Below the pieces are notes generated by a model that was given only the letters and a program-made list of their open reading frames with translations, was not told the origin of the DNA and searched no databases. The translations under genes were made by a program, and so were the position numbers. From NCBI RefSeq assembly GCF_008831285.2, contig NC_045138.2:5239205-5303204 (forward strand): a stretch of 64,000 nt of DNA. Reading direction: 5' to 3'. Shown piece by piece: positions 1 through 11,666 of this stretch. How positions within the stretch are numbered: position 1 is the stretch's first letter; the number at the start of each line of letters is the position of its first letter. This DNA is from Nymphaea colorata. Lineage: Eukaryota > Streptophyta > Magnoliopsida > Nymphaeales > Nymphaeaceae.

Positions 1-2308
1 TCAAGCCATTAGGTCCGTACACCTTCAACGACTTGAGAGCAGGCATGTGATGAGGTATTTGCTCTAGGCTGCAGCATTCCTCCACCTTCAATGACTCCAA
101 GGCAGGCATGCTAGCTATTTCAAATAGTGCTGGGCAATTGATGACATTTAGTACTTTCAACGAGGTAATGCTTGTATGTTTTTCTCATAAATGGCATCTT
201 TCTAGCTTTAGTGAATGTAGCTTGGTATGCTCAGTATTCAAATGCCAAGATGGCATCTTTCCTTTATAATTACCTATCTCCAAGCACTCCAGCCCAAGTA
301 GAGGTTCCAATGCCTCCAGCGCACCACTCCGTTCAGAAGCACCACACTGTTCGTCATTACTCTGTTCAGAAACACCTCCAGTAATTCGAAAGTAGAATTC
401 CAAACTAATTATGCCATGCTTCTCCTTAAGCAATTGCACATTTCTTGCACAACCAATTGCCTTTCTTGTCACCCCTAACCCTTGTGTCCCCTTTGTCATC
501 CGTAAATTGGTAAGCTTCCCCAGGCCTTCCACTATAAATTTCAATTCCCACATCCATTTCATCCCAAGATACCTCAAGTTGCAGAGTTCGTCCATTTCCT
601 TGGGCAACTCTTCAATTTTACTATAATTTGAAACCAATGTTTGCAAGTTACAGAGTCTGCAGATTGAACTGGGCAACCGTCTCACTTTAGAATTGCTTAG
701 ATTGAGATATTTTACAAGTGAAAGGTATTCAATGGACTTTGGCAGCTCATCCATTTCGCACCCCCTCAATGACAACACCCTCAACCACTTGAAATTGGTC
801 AAGTGTTCAATATAAACCTGCAAGTAATGATTGGAATCAGCAAACAATGTGGACACCTTATTTGCTGTTTCCAAGGTATTATGCTTGTGTGCCTCTGCAT
901 TGTGTACACCAAGTAATGACAGATGGTGGGTGTGCTGAGTAGTAGAGGCATGGACATATTCCCTTCCACCTATATATAAGACAAGGTCATGCAAAATGTG
1001 ATGCAATTTGATGCTCATCAAATCAATTTCTTCAATCAAACACCGCCTTATCAAATCTTCAATGTATTGGTTTGCTGTCGCTTCAACATCTTTGCCTTAC
1101 TCAATGAATCCCTACTCATTTTCTTGGTGTGCATCATGGACCCCACCATCTTAATCAGAAGTGGCAACGCACCACACTTCTTTACTAATCCCTCTCCAAC
1201 AAATTTGATCTTATGCATCACCCAATCTTCGTCTGTTTACCCTTCTCTTAAAACCTCCTTCAGAAACAAGTCCCAACTTTGGTGGAAAATAAATTCTTGT
1301 AATTCATGCATATAAAAATCACCCATCCCCTCCGACACATATTTCTTTCTACTGGTAATCAAAATTTTGCTCCCATTGCACCCGCCATCAACGTACACCC
1401 TATCTATTCCTCCCACCATTTTAGTTCCCATACATCATCTAGGACCAACAAAATTTTTTCCTTTGAGAGCTCGTTCTGTAATTGTGTGCATAAGTCAGTC
1501 AAGGAACAATCAGTGTTTCCTCCAAAACTCTTGCACACATCCCTTAGTATCAGCCACACCAAATCCTTATGGTTTGAACTTTCCGAAACACAAACCCACC
1601 ACCTGCGTTCCCAAACTATTGTTCAACTTCATTAATACCATGTTAGCAAGAGTCGTTTTACCGATCCCTCCCTTTCCAACAATGGAGATAATAGAAGCAC
1701 CACCCTTCTCAGTCTTACTACAAAAGTCATTCGATGAGAGCATTTCTACTAACACCTTTTTATCATTTTCCCTGCCTATGGGCAGTTGTACACCTATGTG
1801 ATGGGTTGCCTCTTTGGGGTTGTCATGTTTACCATGAACAGGGTCCTTACCACCCCCTTGTGGTGTTGTTTTGAAACTATCCACCATGTCCCAATCTTTC
1901 TTTATTTTATCAAGCATTTCATTGATTTTCTTCATTTTGTTAACTAGTTGGTAACGAAAAGAAACATCTTCATAATAGGAAGAGGGCGCTGTGGTCAAAG
2001 ACCGCTTCCGTAGCTGATCCCTCTTGCTGGCCTCAATTTTGCTTTGATATCCTTTGATGATGTCCTCGGCATCATAAAGAACATCCTTGTGCTCAAACTC
2101 TAGTTCTCTATCGCACTCCTTGCTGAAAAAGGACTTGATCAGCATCTTTGATGGCCTTTAGGAAGATATTCAGGATCCTTTGGAGCTTCTTCAGATCGTC
2201 TTTGGCATTCAATAAGTAGTCTTTCATCTCTTTCAACAAATTGGTTGCAGTAGAAATGGATATTTGCACAAGAGCGTCTATTACTGCCCCCATCTCCTGC
2301 AACCCCAC
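1..2308 (-). pseudogene. CC-NB-ARC-LRR (CNL) resistance pseudogene, copy A
   Basis: Read on the minus strand from the ATG at 2308, the pieces follow CNL order. The Rx-N-like coiled coil lies at 2308-2110, with a 'DVLYDAEDII' segment after a frameshift near 2120-2145. The P-loop GKGGIGKTT at about 1650 is intact. A kinase-2 LLVLDDVW lies near 1450, an RNBS-B-like ILITSR near 1350, a GLPL-like GALPL near 1170, and an MHD-like LHDL near 990. Leucine-rich repeats run from about 800 to 185. NB-ARC is spread over several frames, and a TGA at 185-187 interrupts the LRR. Intact relatives bind ADP/ATP and act as intracellular immune receptors; this copy cannot encode one. The 3' part of the LRR lies beyond base 1. 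Confidence 0.9.
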
Positions 2309-5300
2309 TCCCAGTTTCTCGGTAGATTGAAGGGCAGAGGAAGAGAAGTAATTGTCAGAAGGCTGCGAACAAAATAGGCAAAAAACTGCACATAAAGACC
2401 AGGCTGCCGAAAATTTTTCGTTGACTTATAGATTTCCACCTCCCATTGGTCTTCTCCTATTAAAATTCAAATTGAGCAGGTGGGTCCGTTTGATCACCAC
2501 CACCACCACATTATCCTCTTGCGAGTGGTAGAGCACTGAAGTAATCAACTTATGGAAGAAATTCGGCCCTTGACTGCTCAAGAAATTCCGCCTTCAATTC
2601 TGTCAGTTGTAACTCATTGGCTTCAGTCCTTTCACGCTGTTTTGTCAATTCCTTACACTGTATTCTTCTTCTCTTCCAGAATAGCTACGTTCATATTGCT
2701 GCTTCTTTTCTCTCTCCATTTCATTATATTTTCTTCATTCACATTAACTTTAATTCCCATCAATCGTGGTGTGATCTGTTATAATACGAGAATACATGAG
2801 AAAAATACTCATCGGCACATTTTTTATAGGTTGTGTTAAAGAAGAAATTCAATTTCTTAATTTACTTGCTCGTAAATAATTCTGGAAGAAAATCCCCAAA
2901 GCCAAGCCTTCTACATCCCCTAGAGTTCCCCCTTTCGGACTTGTCAGATTTCTTGTTAATCTTTTATTTCATTGATTTTATTATGTAAAAATACTTTACA
3001 TATATGATCTGCAATCCAAATTTATTTAGCATAAAGTTCATATTGGACTCGTTGCAAAAATACATATTGAGTCAAACAGCCATATCTTAACCTTTGTCAT
3101 AATGGTAAGATTCACATAAAGTAATATGAGAGAGAGAGAGAGATAGAGGAGACCAGAAGATGATGGTTGAACCAAGTGGACAATTATATACATCTAAACG
3201 CAATGTTCAAAACTATTTTTTTGAATAACAATCTAACCTTTTAGATATTATCTTAAGAGTATTTTAGTTGTTACTAGTTGAGATTGTAAGTCTGAAGCCT
3301 TTGTACCCCATCTAATGTCATTAACAAACACACACACATACACATTACCACTTGGCTAAGGGATAAAGCCAAACGTCTTAAATTTATATTAAAAGATATT
3401 TTAACTACACGGGCTTGGACCCTGCTAGCCTGCTACCCGGACCACTATTAACAGGTCAAGCCGCACCCGGTACCGGGTGATGAAAAGAATGCATGAGGCC
3501 TGGCCCATTTTTGCAGCCTCCGTGGCATCGCTTCTGCCAGACTGCCACTTCCTCCTGCTTCTTTCCTCCACCACTTCACACTCCGATTGGACCGGCCAAA
3601 CCCAACATGCTCTTCAACCACCATCCCGCCTTCCCCATCTTACGAATGTCACCTGATTCAGCCCAACGGAGAACAGTCATTCACATCAGATTCTTTCCAA
3701 TGTAGAACAACCATCCACAGAGAGAGAGAGAGAGGGAGAGAGAGAGAGAGACACGGTAGACTCGTGATAATGGAATTGATGAGTCCTCAAGCTGAGCAGT
3801 AGTTGGGCGGCGACAAATGGTTTGGATTTGGAACAAGAGGCAACAAATTGGTGATGGCATGGAAGGCACGGCCGCGCAAGCCTGGAGGTCCGATGACGGC
3901 GATGCAGCCTGGTGAGACCCCAACGGCGAAGGAAGAAAACGAATACTAAATCGAACTTTCAATTTTTGAAAGTTTGAAACCCTTACAAATTAAACAGACT
4001 TCAAAATGTATTTAAAAATTTAAAATAAAAAAATTGTTGGGCTTACCAGGCCAGCGACTTGCTGCATGTAATGTCCGATACCTGGCCCGCAAAGTTACCG
4101 GGCTGGGTCTGATCATACCAGCCCATGCATATGCTCGACTCCGTCAAGGGTGGCAATGACTCCTCCTCCTCCTCCCCCCAACCCAACTTTCTATTCTTGT
4201 TCCTTTTTTCCTTTTTTTTTAGGTAGGGGAGGTGATTGCCCAATGCACTGGATGTGTCAGAAGCTGGAGCATTTTAGTTTTGTTTCTTTACCATTGCCAA
4301 GTGCAGCCACTTCAGTTTTGATCTTTTGCATTCATTTTTTCATTATGAAATGTCAAAGGTGGTGGTTGGATGATTCAGTTATTTGGACGTCGAATATTTG
4401 TTGTAGTAAGAATTCTCTAGAAGCAACTTCATGTATGTATTCACATCTATTTTGAAGTAATGAATTTGAATGCACATTCATTACTCTGAAAAAGTTAGTT
4501 GATATGAAAAAAGAAAAAAACAACACTTTAATTAAAAAAACTGAATGGGATTTATACTTAGGAAATGACTTTTGATTGGATTCGAATACGGGTTCAGTTT
4601 TAACTAAATATCCCATCATATTCTGATTCAGGTTTCTTTCGAATTCAATTTTAAATGAATTATCATACACCCAATTTATACGTTTTGAATATCTGTACAT
4701 TCTTAACATATCATAATGTGGTTTTGCTTCTTGTAGTTAAAAGTTGGATTCAGGTGTGGATCTAAATCTAAAATCAAATTTGAATTGTGAATTTAAATCA
4801 AATTTGAATGTGGATACACCATGGATTTTTCTTCCTTAGTATTTAAATCCAAATTCAAAATCGAATTATGAATATCCGATAAATTTGATATGGTAACATG
4901 AGATTTTATTTGAAGCCAATCCTTTAACATTCACGTGTTACTGCAATTTATTTTTTTTCTTTTTCTCATTAACAAATTGTTTAGAGTCTTTGGTACTGAA
5001 CCACATCAAGAATGCTCTGCCAAAAATCCTATTGAAGCTATCACATAGCTTTGTCGTTCATCAAAAATCCATAAATCCATTATCAAGGGAGGAAGTCAGA
5101 TTCAAGATCGGTACCTTTTATCTAGTCAGGTTCAAGATCGGTACTTTTTATCTAGTCAGGTTCAAGATTAATACATACCTCGCTATTAGTTTTAGACCAC
5201 TACTTTAGCGACCTTTGAATCCTTCTTCTCTTGATAAAGCATTTATTTGTCATTATATTAGCAATCCCAAAAGAGTGATTTTCCTTCAGAAATGCTCCTT

Positions 5301-5685
5301 CGACGGGATTTGAGTACAAGAGGATTAGGGGAGGAGCTTCCTTCATCTACTTCTTCTAAAGTAGACGATTCTTCCTCATTATCTAGGCTTCATCTTATAC
5401 CTAATGATGGGAGGGGCGTCTTCTCATAATTGCCAAGATTAGATAGGATGTCTTCTTTACTATTTATACATGCAAACAAAGATTTTTTTGATAGTTTCAA
5501 AAGCATTTCAAACTTTTGAAATTAAAGGCATTGGAGACTTTGCTTAGACTCTTTCTTTATCAGCTTAAGTTTCTCTCTGACCTACAACAAATGTAATGAT
5601 GTTGTTATAATATTTAAATCATTCTCCAAACTCATTAATCCTAGTTTCCATCCAGGAAAGAGAATTTAAAAACGCAAAATCTCTC
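2309..5685. other. Non-coding spacer, copy A
   Basis: No gene is supported. The stretch is AT-rich and holds short GA microsatellites (near 3127 and 3720-3752) and a run of degenerate 'aaatttgaatttgga'-type motifs at about 4740-4880. A 30-bp unit (ttcaagatcggtac...ctagtcagg) is tandemly repeated at about 5100-5165, where copies B and C carry fewer units. A hydrophobic ORF at 2552-2839 recurs in copy B in shorter form but has no recognisable family or codon signal. The matching stretches in copies B and C have different indels, as expected of unconstrained DNA. Confidence 0.6.
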
Positions 5686-6130
5686 TTTTAATATCTCTAT
5701 TTCTCTCTCCAATTTTTCTTTCTCTCTCTCTCTCTGATTTCTCTCTCTTTTTAGATCTGTCTCTCTAAAATTTCTCTTTTTTCTCTCTCTCACTCTCTCT
5801 TCAGTTCTCTCTCTCCCTTTTTTAAAATCTCTTTCTTTTTCTCTCTTTATTTTACCTCTCTTTTAATCTCACTTTTTTCTTTTTTCTTTTTTAATATTTC
5901 TCTCTTGGATTTCTCTATTTCTCTCTCCTATTTTTCTCTATCTCTCTCTCTCTATGATTTCTCTTTCTTTTTAGATCTCTCTCTCTAAAATTTTTCTTTT
6001 TTCTTTATGTCTTCAATTCTCTCTCTCCCTTTTTAAAAATCTTTCTTTCTCTCTCTCTCTCTCTTTTACCTCTCTTTTAATCTCTCTTTTTTCTTTTTTA
6101 AACCCCCCTCTCTTTTTCTCTCTCTCCACC
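5686..6130. repeat. CT-rich low-complexity tract, copy A
   Basis: About 450 bases are built almost only from C and T, in runs such as 'tctctctctctc' and 'tttctctctcttttt', with two or three imperfect longer repeats around 'tttttagatctctctctctaaaatttctc'. Matching tracts sit at about 20250-20690 and 44155-44585, each a slightly different length. Such tracts expand by slippage. Whether this one has a promoter or chromatin role cannot be told. Confidence 0.85.
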
Positions 6131-6360
6131 CCCTTTAAACAAATAATGGGTAGGACAATGGTTGAGTTAGGCAGCGTGTTACAGCCATGTCTTCAGTTTG
6201 ATTCTTGGAGGGTGTTATCCTAATGGTATTGAAAAACAATGTCGATTTTAAGATTAGTGGTGCCATTATGAGGTCAACTGGACTGGTTCTTGTCTCCTCC
6301 CCCACCCACCTTTACTCCCCTCCTTTTAGACTTCTCTCCCTTTTACTCTCTCTTCTAATT

Positions 6361-6398
<38 letters not shown>

Positions 6399-9283
6399 TA
6401 TATATTAAACAAAAAAGCTCCCATTTTGCATTCCCCAAAATCATTTGACTTCACCCAGGCCAATATTAAGGTGCAATACCCATGATCCTTATCATTCGGA
6501 CTACACTTGGATGGCATACAACTCATTTTTGAAAACCTTTTTTTTTTAATACGCATGTTGTGGTATGAATGACTTATCTAATTTTCTTTCATGCATAGAG
6601 AATTCTTTCTCTTTTCATTTAACTTTCATATTCACTATGCATCCAAAACATTCTTGGATACCCACAACCACTGCTTTAGGAAACCTAAGCAAAACATGAT
6701 CGAGCCTTAATAATATGGTAATGGAGTTAATAGCGGTGTTTGGGTAACAGTAAGAAGGTGAAAATTTGGTATGAGTATTGGGGATAGGGGATTCTAGAAC
6801 AACTACTCAAGCAAGATGATCTTATGAAATTACACAGTCACATGCAAGCTACAGTGGAGGCAGTTCTTACCCACAAGCAAGAATTTCCTGCTAGAGATAT
6901 ATTTTCTATGTCAGTCTAGTTTCTTATTAGCTCTTCTTCTCCTATTGATTGTGATGACGTTCTGACATGAGGTACTCATAATTTCATTAACTTGAGATGA
7001 AATGGATATGAAAAAAAAACAGTAGACCATGAGATCCGGGGGTGAAGCCAGCAATTTTTTGTAGGATGGGCTGAACAGTATTTGCAAAAACTATACAATG
7101 GCTAAACAATATTTTTCAAAAATTTTAAATCGGCCAATTTAAAAATTTATTAAAATGTAGGTATCAATTTTTTTTTCCCCAAAACATGAGGGGGAGGGGC
7201 CATGGCTCCTGCCAGTTCCCCCTCCTTCTGCCCCAGCCTACATCCTTACAATAAGATTATTTGGTAAATGAAACTTACTATCATGAGTGTCGCTGGTACA
7301 TTGATGTATCAGCAGGATTGGCTTCCTAGTAATGGGCCATACTTGTGTTCATACATCCAGATTTTGGAATTTAAGACGACGGCGCAAATATTCACTAATC
7401 TTGATTAAATTGTGATGAACAGTCAACAATTTATAGAAAAAAGCTTAGTTAAAAAAACTCTCGGCTGTCTTGTTATCAATCACTAATTTTTACACGGGCT
7501 TTGCTCACCTATTTGTATAATTGAAAAGAAAGAAGTGGATCAATGGCAAAAACATTAAAAAATTTTAACTGTACAAATTTAAATAGATTTAATTTTAGGC
7601 CATTGACATGTCCACGATTGCCAAATCCCAACCATGAAAATGCAATCTACATTATTAAATTTTTCAAACAAACAAAGCTGCTTATCATGCATATCAAACT
7701 TTAGTTTTCTTTTGATTTGGAAACATGGTTTCTACCAAGATAATATTTTCCACAAATCACTTTCTTTTTCATTCATAATAATATGGGGAAAATGGAAAAG
7801 TGAGTTGTGAACAAGGTTGGCATCGAGAAAAAAGAAAGAAGTGAGAGAAATGTTTGAAAATGGAAATAAATCGGCTTGTTGTTCACTCTACGATAATGGA
7901 AAGAGAAGGAAAATGAAGGTAGTGCGCTACAGGCATGGTCTATGATTGGTGTTAAATAAATCCGGAAAAATTCCCAATCCACAAACTTCTACATCACCTA
8001 CACTTCCTCTTTCTCACATTTGTCGGATTTCTCATTGTATTATGTAAAAGTTTGGATGCATGATTTTTCTTTTCCAAATCCAAAATTTTATTTATCCCAT
8101 CCAAGTTTCATGATCTGACCATTGACTAGAAGTACAACTTGTTCGTGCCGCGAGGGAATGCCATCGACCTTGCCAAACGTAAGGCTGAACATCCCTGTTA
8201 TGAAGAGACAAAGCTGATGATGTCCAGGACTGATATTAATCCAGTTGAGCTGTTTTATTTCAACAAACTCTGTTTGACAGAACCAAGAGCTCAGAATGGA
8301 ATGTGAAAGGTCTCTCTAACCATAGCAACAGGGCATGATCAAGTGGCACTAGCCACGCAAAGTTGGCTCAGACCAATTACGTACTCATGGTTAGGTTTTG
8401 TTATTAGTCTTTTGACCTATTTCATTTCAAGTGGGCTTTTTTTTTATTTCATTTCGTAGAAGTTAGAGCAAAAGAAGAGAGAAAAGCTTCACTTTGGATG
8501 CTTTCTTGATAAGTGTGTAAAATTTCTGATTTTGACTCCCTAAAGTCTATCGATAGTGGCCCCTCTTTTTTTTTTTCAAGACAGTCATTCTTTTTTTTTT
8601 AAGAAATTATTTGTTTTAAAATTTTAATGGTGTCTCAGCATTAATCAGTTTTCTTGCTTTAAAACATTAAAAAAATCAAATACCAATAATTTAACAAATA
8701 TGACATAGTGTTATAAGAGAAATTATCGCTATGGTGAGAATATAATATACATGATGGGTATTATAGAATGTCTCAGAATGAGAACGTAAGTCAAACTGTT
8801 GAGAGTGAGTCCTTATGGTCTCTTATTTGTCTAATATGTGGCTTATAGCTAGAGTATTTCTAATTTTTCAACAAAACCAGATTAGCTAAATTTAAATTTG
8901 ATTCCACCAGTAAAAAAGACAAAGTGACGAGAACATCACTTTCTTTATGAAAAAAGAAGAAGAAGAAAAATTTAGCATATTTTTATAATTAAAATTTATT
9001 AAAAAAATTGCCTCCACCATTTTCTAGGTTGGGCACATCTGATTATGGACCTGATTTTGAACTGTAGCTAGTAAAAAAGCATTGTGCCATTACTAATCAA
9101 ATTTGTGTTCCTTTATGTTTTATGCCATATTCAGGCCCGAGTCCACTTAGTGTTACGGAGATGCAACCCAATATATTTGGGATCATATGCTTCTTCGATC
9201 CAAATTCAGTTTTGAAAAGTAGAGCCCACATCTGAATCCCAAGTCCTCCCTAAATCCAAACCACTGGCACCCATAGTTGCGCA
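6131..9283. other. Non-coding spacer with short ORF fragment, copy A
   Basis: No complete gene is visible. From about 6733 to 7240 it contains a module, found again near 21255, 36683 and 46138, that includes 'gggtgaagccagcaattttttg' and ends with a purine-rich stretch then 'ggccatggctcctgcc'. This resembles a small non-autonomous element common in plants (inference). A 58-codon open stretch at 8130-8306 is listed separately. The remainder is AT-rich and matches copies B and C. Confidence 0.5.
8130..8306 (+). other. Unrecognised 58-codon ORF fragment, exon-like
   Basis: An open frame without its own ATG starts directly after a TAG that could also be a splice acceptor (ttgactag|aag) and ends at TGA 8304-8306. 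The translation is rich in charged residues and looks protein-like, including NAIDLAKRKAEHPCYEETK and NPVELFYFNKLC. It is repeated unchanged in copy B at 22646-22822. In copy C (about 47580-47690) it is broken by an internal deletion. I do not recognise the family. It could be a relic exon of an unrelated gene caught in the duplicated unit, or chance. Confidence 0.3.
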
Positions 9284-9653
9284 TAGGGATGCCTATATAT
9301 CAGCTTTGGATAGAAAATCTAATCGATCTGTTTCGAAGAAATTGGATATGAAAAAGAAAAAAATATCCTATTAAGAAGTAGGATTGAATTCAGCTTTAAT
9401 AATTGGCTTCCAATCAGATTTTCAGATATACATGAACATCCGGTTGGATTTGCATATGGATTGAATCAGATTTGTTATTATGCAAATATCCTATTCAGTT
9501 CAAAATGGGTCAATTTCAGTTCAAAATTCGTATTCAGATATGAATATGAAAATTATATTCAAATCAAATAGAATTTCTGAAATAGGATTCTAGATTTGGA
9601 TTAGATATGGCTAAAGGTAAATCCAATTTGACTATGATCCATTGACATCCCTA
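9284..9653. mobile_element. Foldback/MITE-like element, copy A
   Basis: The stretch starts with TAGGGATG and ends with GACATCCCTA, which form a short terminal inverted repeat. The roughly 350-base interior is AT-rich and full of 'gattggatttg'/'caaatccaatt' motifs that can pair with each other. It has no coding capacity. Related structures sit at 23804-24175, 32654-33103 and 33411-33819. It is probably a non-autonomous DNA transposon; the superfamily cannot be told without clear target-site duplications. Confidence 0.5.
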
Positions 9654-9959
9654 ATTGTGGTTGAAGGGGTGGGTAGCTTTGTCCTTCCTTCCTTTCTTTC
9701 TCCTTGGCATATGACCAGTAGTGAGGTTAGTGGTTTCTTTTTGTGAAAGAGGCCTTAAAGATAGTTGGGTCTGCCACATGTTTCATCGTTCTATTCTTTT
9801 TCCTCTTCTCCCTTACATGCTTTGCTCAGAACATTGGCAGAAACACATGGTGGCTGGTGTGGGCCAGCTGCGACACCAACCCATTAAAATTTTCATTGAA
9901 GCAATGAATACATTCCACATTTATACAAAGAATTATAACTTACACAAACACCATCTTTT

Positions 9960-10889
9960 AGTGCATTTTATTTTTGCTCAAAGAAAGTGTGTCAAACGAC
10001 TATAGCTTATGTAAGCAACATAATGTAAGATGTCACTCGTCATTCAAATTCTCTAACCATTATTGACACGCAATGTGCACTCGATTACGGCTCTCTATAA
10101 GGTAGCAAACCATGTTCATAATAATGTTGAAAGGACATGTTGCACCACTTAAAGGTGAAGGGGTGCAATTACTCAAAAACGTGTAAAAAATAAACATGGT
10201 CTTTCATAAAAATGGTTTTTAGTGGTGAGCATTAACAAATAAGTGTCGGATATAATGCCGTCAAAAACGTGAAGAAAGAATGCATTCTATCTATACACAA
10301 ATAAAATAAAAGTACCAAATAACTATGGCTTAGGCAAGTGTCATAGTTTAATGCATTCCATTTATATAGAAAGAAAAAAGTATCAAACATTTATAGCTTA
10401 CGCAAATAGCATATTTTTAAGAGATTGAAACTTATTAAAATTCTTTAACCATTATAGACACGCAATATACACTTGGATGCAGCTCTTTATAAGCTAGCAA
10501 ACCATGTTCATAATATTGTTGAAACGGCAAGTAGCACCACTTAAAGGTGAAGGGGTGCAATTACTCAAATACTTGTAAAAAATAAACATGGTCTTTCATA
10601 AAAATGGTTTTTAGTGGTGAGCATTAACAAATAAGTGTCGGATTATAATGCATATCAAAAACTTGAAGAAAGAATGCATTCTATCTATAAAATAAAAGTG
10701 CCAAATAATTATGGCTTGGCCAAGTGTCATAGTTTAATGCTTTCTATTTATATACAAAGAAAAAAGCATTAAACATTTATAGGTTATGCAAACACCATAT
10801 TTTAATAGATTGAACCTAATTAAAATTCTCAAACCATTATAGACACGCAATCCACACTCGGATGCAGCTCTATATAAATTAGCAAACCA
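9960..10889 (+). promoter_or_regulatory. Threefold tandem promoter repeat upstream of terpene synthase, copy A
   Basis: Two units of about 390 bases (9960-10349 and 10350-10735) and a third partial unit (10736-10889) lie in tandem. Each contains 'accattatagacacgcaat', then a TATA-like box followed by 'agcaaacca': ctctataagg near 10093, tttataagct near 10486 and tatataaatt at 10871. Units 1 and 2 continue with 'catgttcataat..gttgaaa', 'caccacttaaaggtgaagg' and a long AT-rich part; unit 3 instead runs into the leader. The last TATA box lies about 88 bases before the ATG at 10959, so it is the likely working one. Confidence 0.7.
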
Positions 10890-10958
10890 ATCCTGAGCTA
10901 AGTCATCCGAGAGGCAGTGAAAGCATTCAGCATTCAACAACAAACACACACTGTTCTA

Positions 10959-11519
10959 ATGGCTGCTCATCTTGCCTCCCTTTCCACTCTTTTTGTTACT
11001 TCCCCCAAGCTTGCTTCTAATAGCAAGGCTGGGTTCAAGCCATGGAGCACCACCCTGGTGAGATGTGAGCCAAGGGCTGAGGGCTGCGGTAGGTCTGCTG
11101 CTCAAAGGAGGCCTTCCAGATACCAGCCAAGTACATGGAACTATGACTTCATCCAGTCCATTACCAGCGCAACATCAGTAATTTTCCATACCTCTGATCT
11201 GACTATTATTTTGTTTATTTGGGTGTGATGATGTGATCATAATTGAAAGACATGAAAATCAAAGCAGATCGAAACACAAAGGACCAGAGTCGAAGAATTG
11301 AGAAGAGAAGTCCGACAACTTATAACATCTACAACTGAGCAAGTGGCTCAGTTGGAGCTCATCATTCACTTGAACGTTTAGGTGTAGCGTATCACTTTGA
11401 GAGTGAGATCAGGCGATCGCTAGATGCCATATCCACGAGCACTAGAGGATTTGAGGACCTCTACTCCTCTTCACTTCGGTTCAGAATTCTGAGGCAACAT
11501 GGCTATAATGTTTCTGCAG
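10959..11519 (+). pseudogene. Terpene synthase, copy A: exons 1-2 only, cut by assembly gap
   Basis: Exon 1 (10959-11177) predicts the same 73 residues as the intact copy at 25484: a Ser/Ala-rich plastid-type leader, then the RRx8W motif (RRPSRYQPSTW). Exon 2 (11268-11519) is one base shorter than its twin, 252 against 253. One A is missing at about 11364 (ctcatcattc against ctcatcaattc), which shifts the frame. After the exon 2 donor (gtatac) only 47 bases remain before the 100-N gap. Exons 3-7 may be absent or hidden in the gap. The single-base loss could be real or a sequencing error near the gap, so 'pseudogene' is provisional. Confidence 0.8.
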
Positions 11520-11566
11520 GTATACATATATATATACACATGTGTTAATTCCAAAAATTGACTCAA

Positions 11567-11666
11567 NNNNNNNNNNNNNNNNNNNNNNNNNNNNNNNNNN
11601 NNNNNNNNNNNNNNNNNNNNNNNNNNNNNNNNNNNNNNNNNNNNNNNNNNNNNNNNNNNNNNNNNN
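11567..11666. other. Assembly gap (100 N)
   Basis: Exactly one hundred N are present, the conventional size for a gap of unknown length. To the left the sequence is terpene synthase intron 2. To the right it is the spacer that also begins copy C at 38920. The gap therefore falls at the junction between two copies of the repeated unit, where assembly is most likely to fail. The true distance and content are unknown. Confidence 0.98.

Larger units (their letters stand above)
1..11566. repeat. Segmental duplication, copy A
   Basis: The stretch matches copy B from about 14592 to 26095 along its whole length, in the same order and orientation: CNL remnant, spacer, CT-rich tract, spacer, foldback element, repeated promoter, terpene synthase exons 1-2. 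Small substitutions and indels are frequent in the first 7 kb. Over roughly 7.7-11.5 kb differences become very few, and a 69-codon stretch at 7773-7982 translates identically in both copies. The uneven divergence suggests gene conversion or a recent second exchange; an assembly artefact next to the N gap is also possible. The left end lies outside the window. Confidence 0.93.

Noticed and set aside
2552-2839. Hydrophobic 95-codon ORF that could be a small membrane protein
   Set aside because: The copy B counterpart (17222-17419) is shortened by changes in the first part, there is no family pattern, and the T-rich sequence alone explains the hydrophobic residues.
7773-7982. 69-codon minus-strand ORF identical in copies A and B
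   Set aside because: The whole surrounding DNA is nearly identical between A and B, so identity is no sign of selection. Copy C has lost the frame, and no family is recognised.
10000-10890. CRISPR-like array from the regular repeats upstream of the terpene synthase
   Set aside because: Units are about 390 bases long with TATA-like boxes and no short repeat-spacer pattern. The window is plant nuclear DNA.
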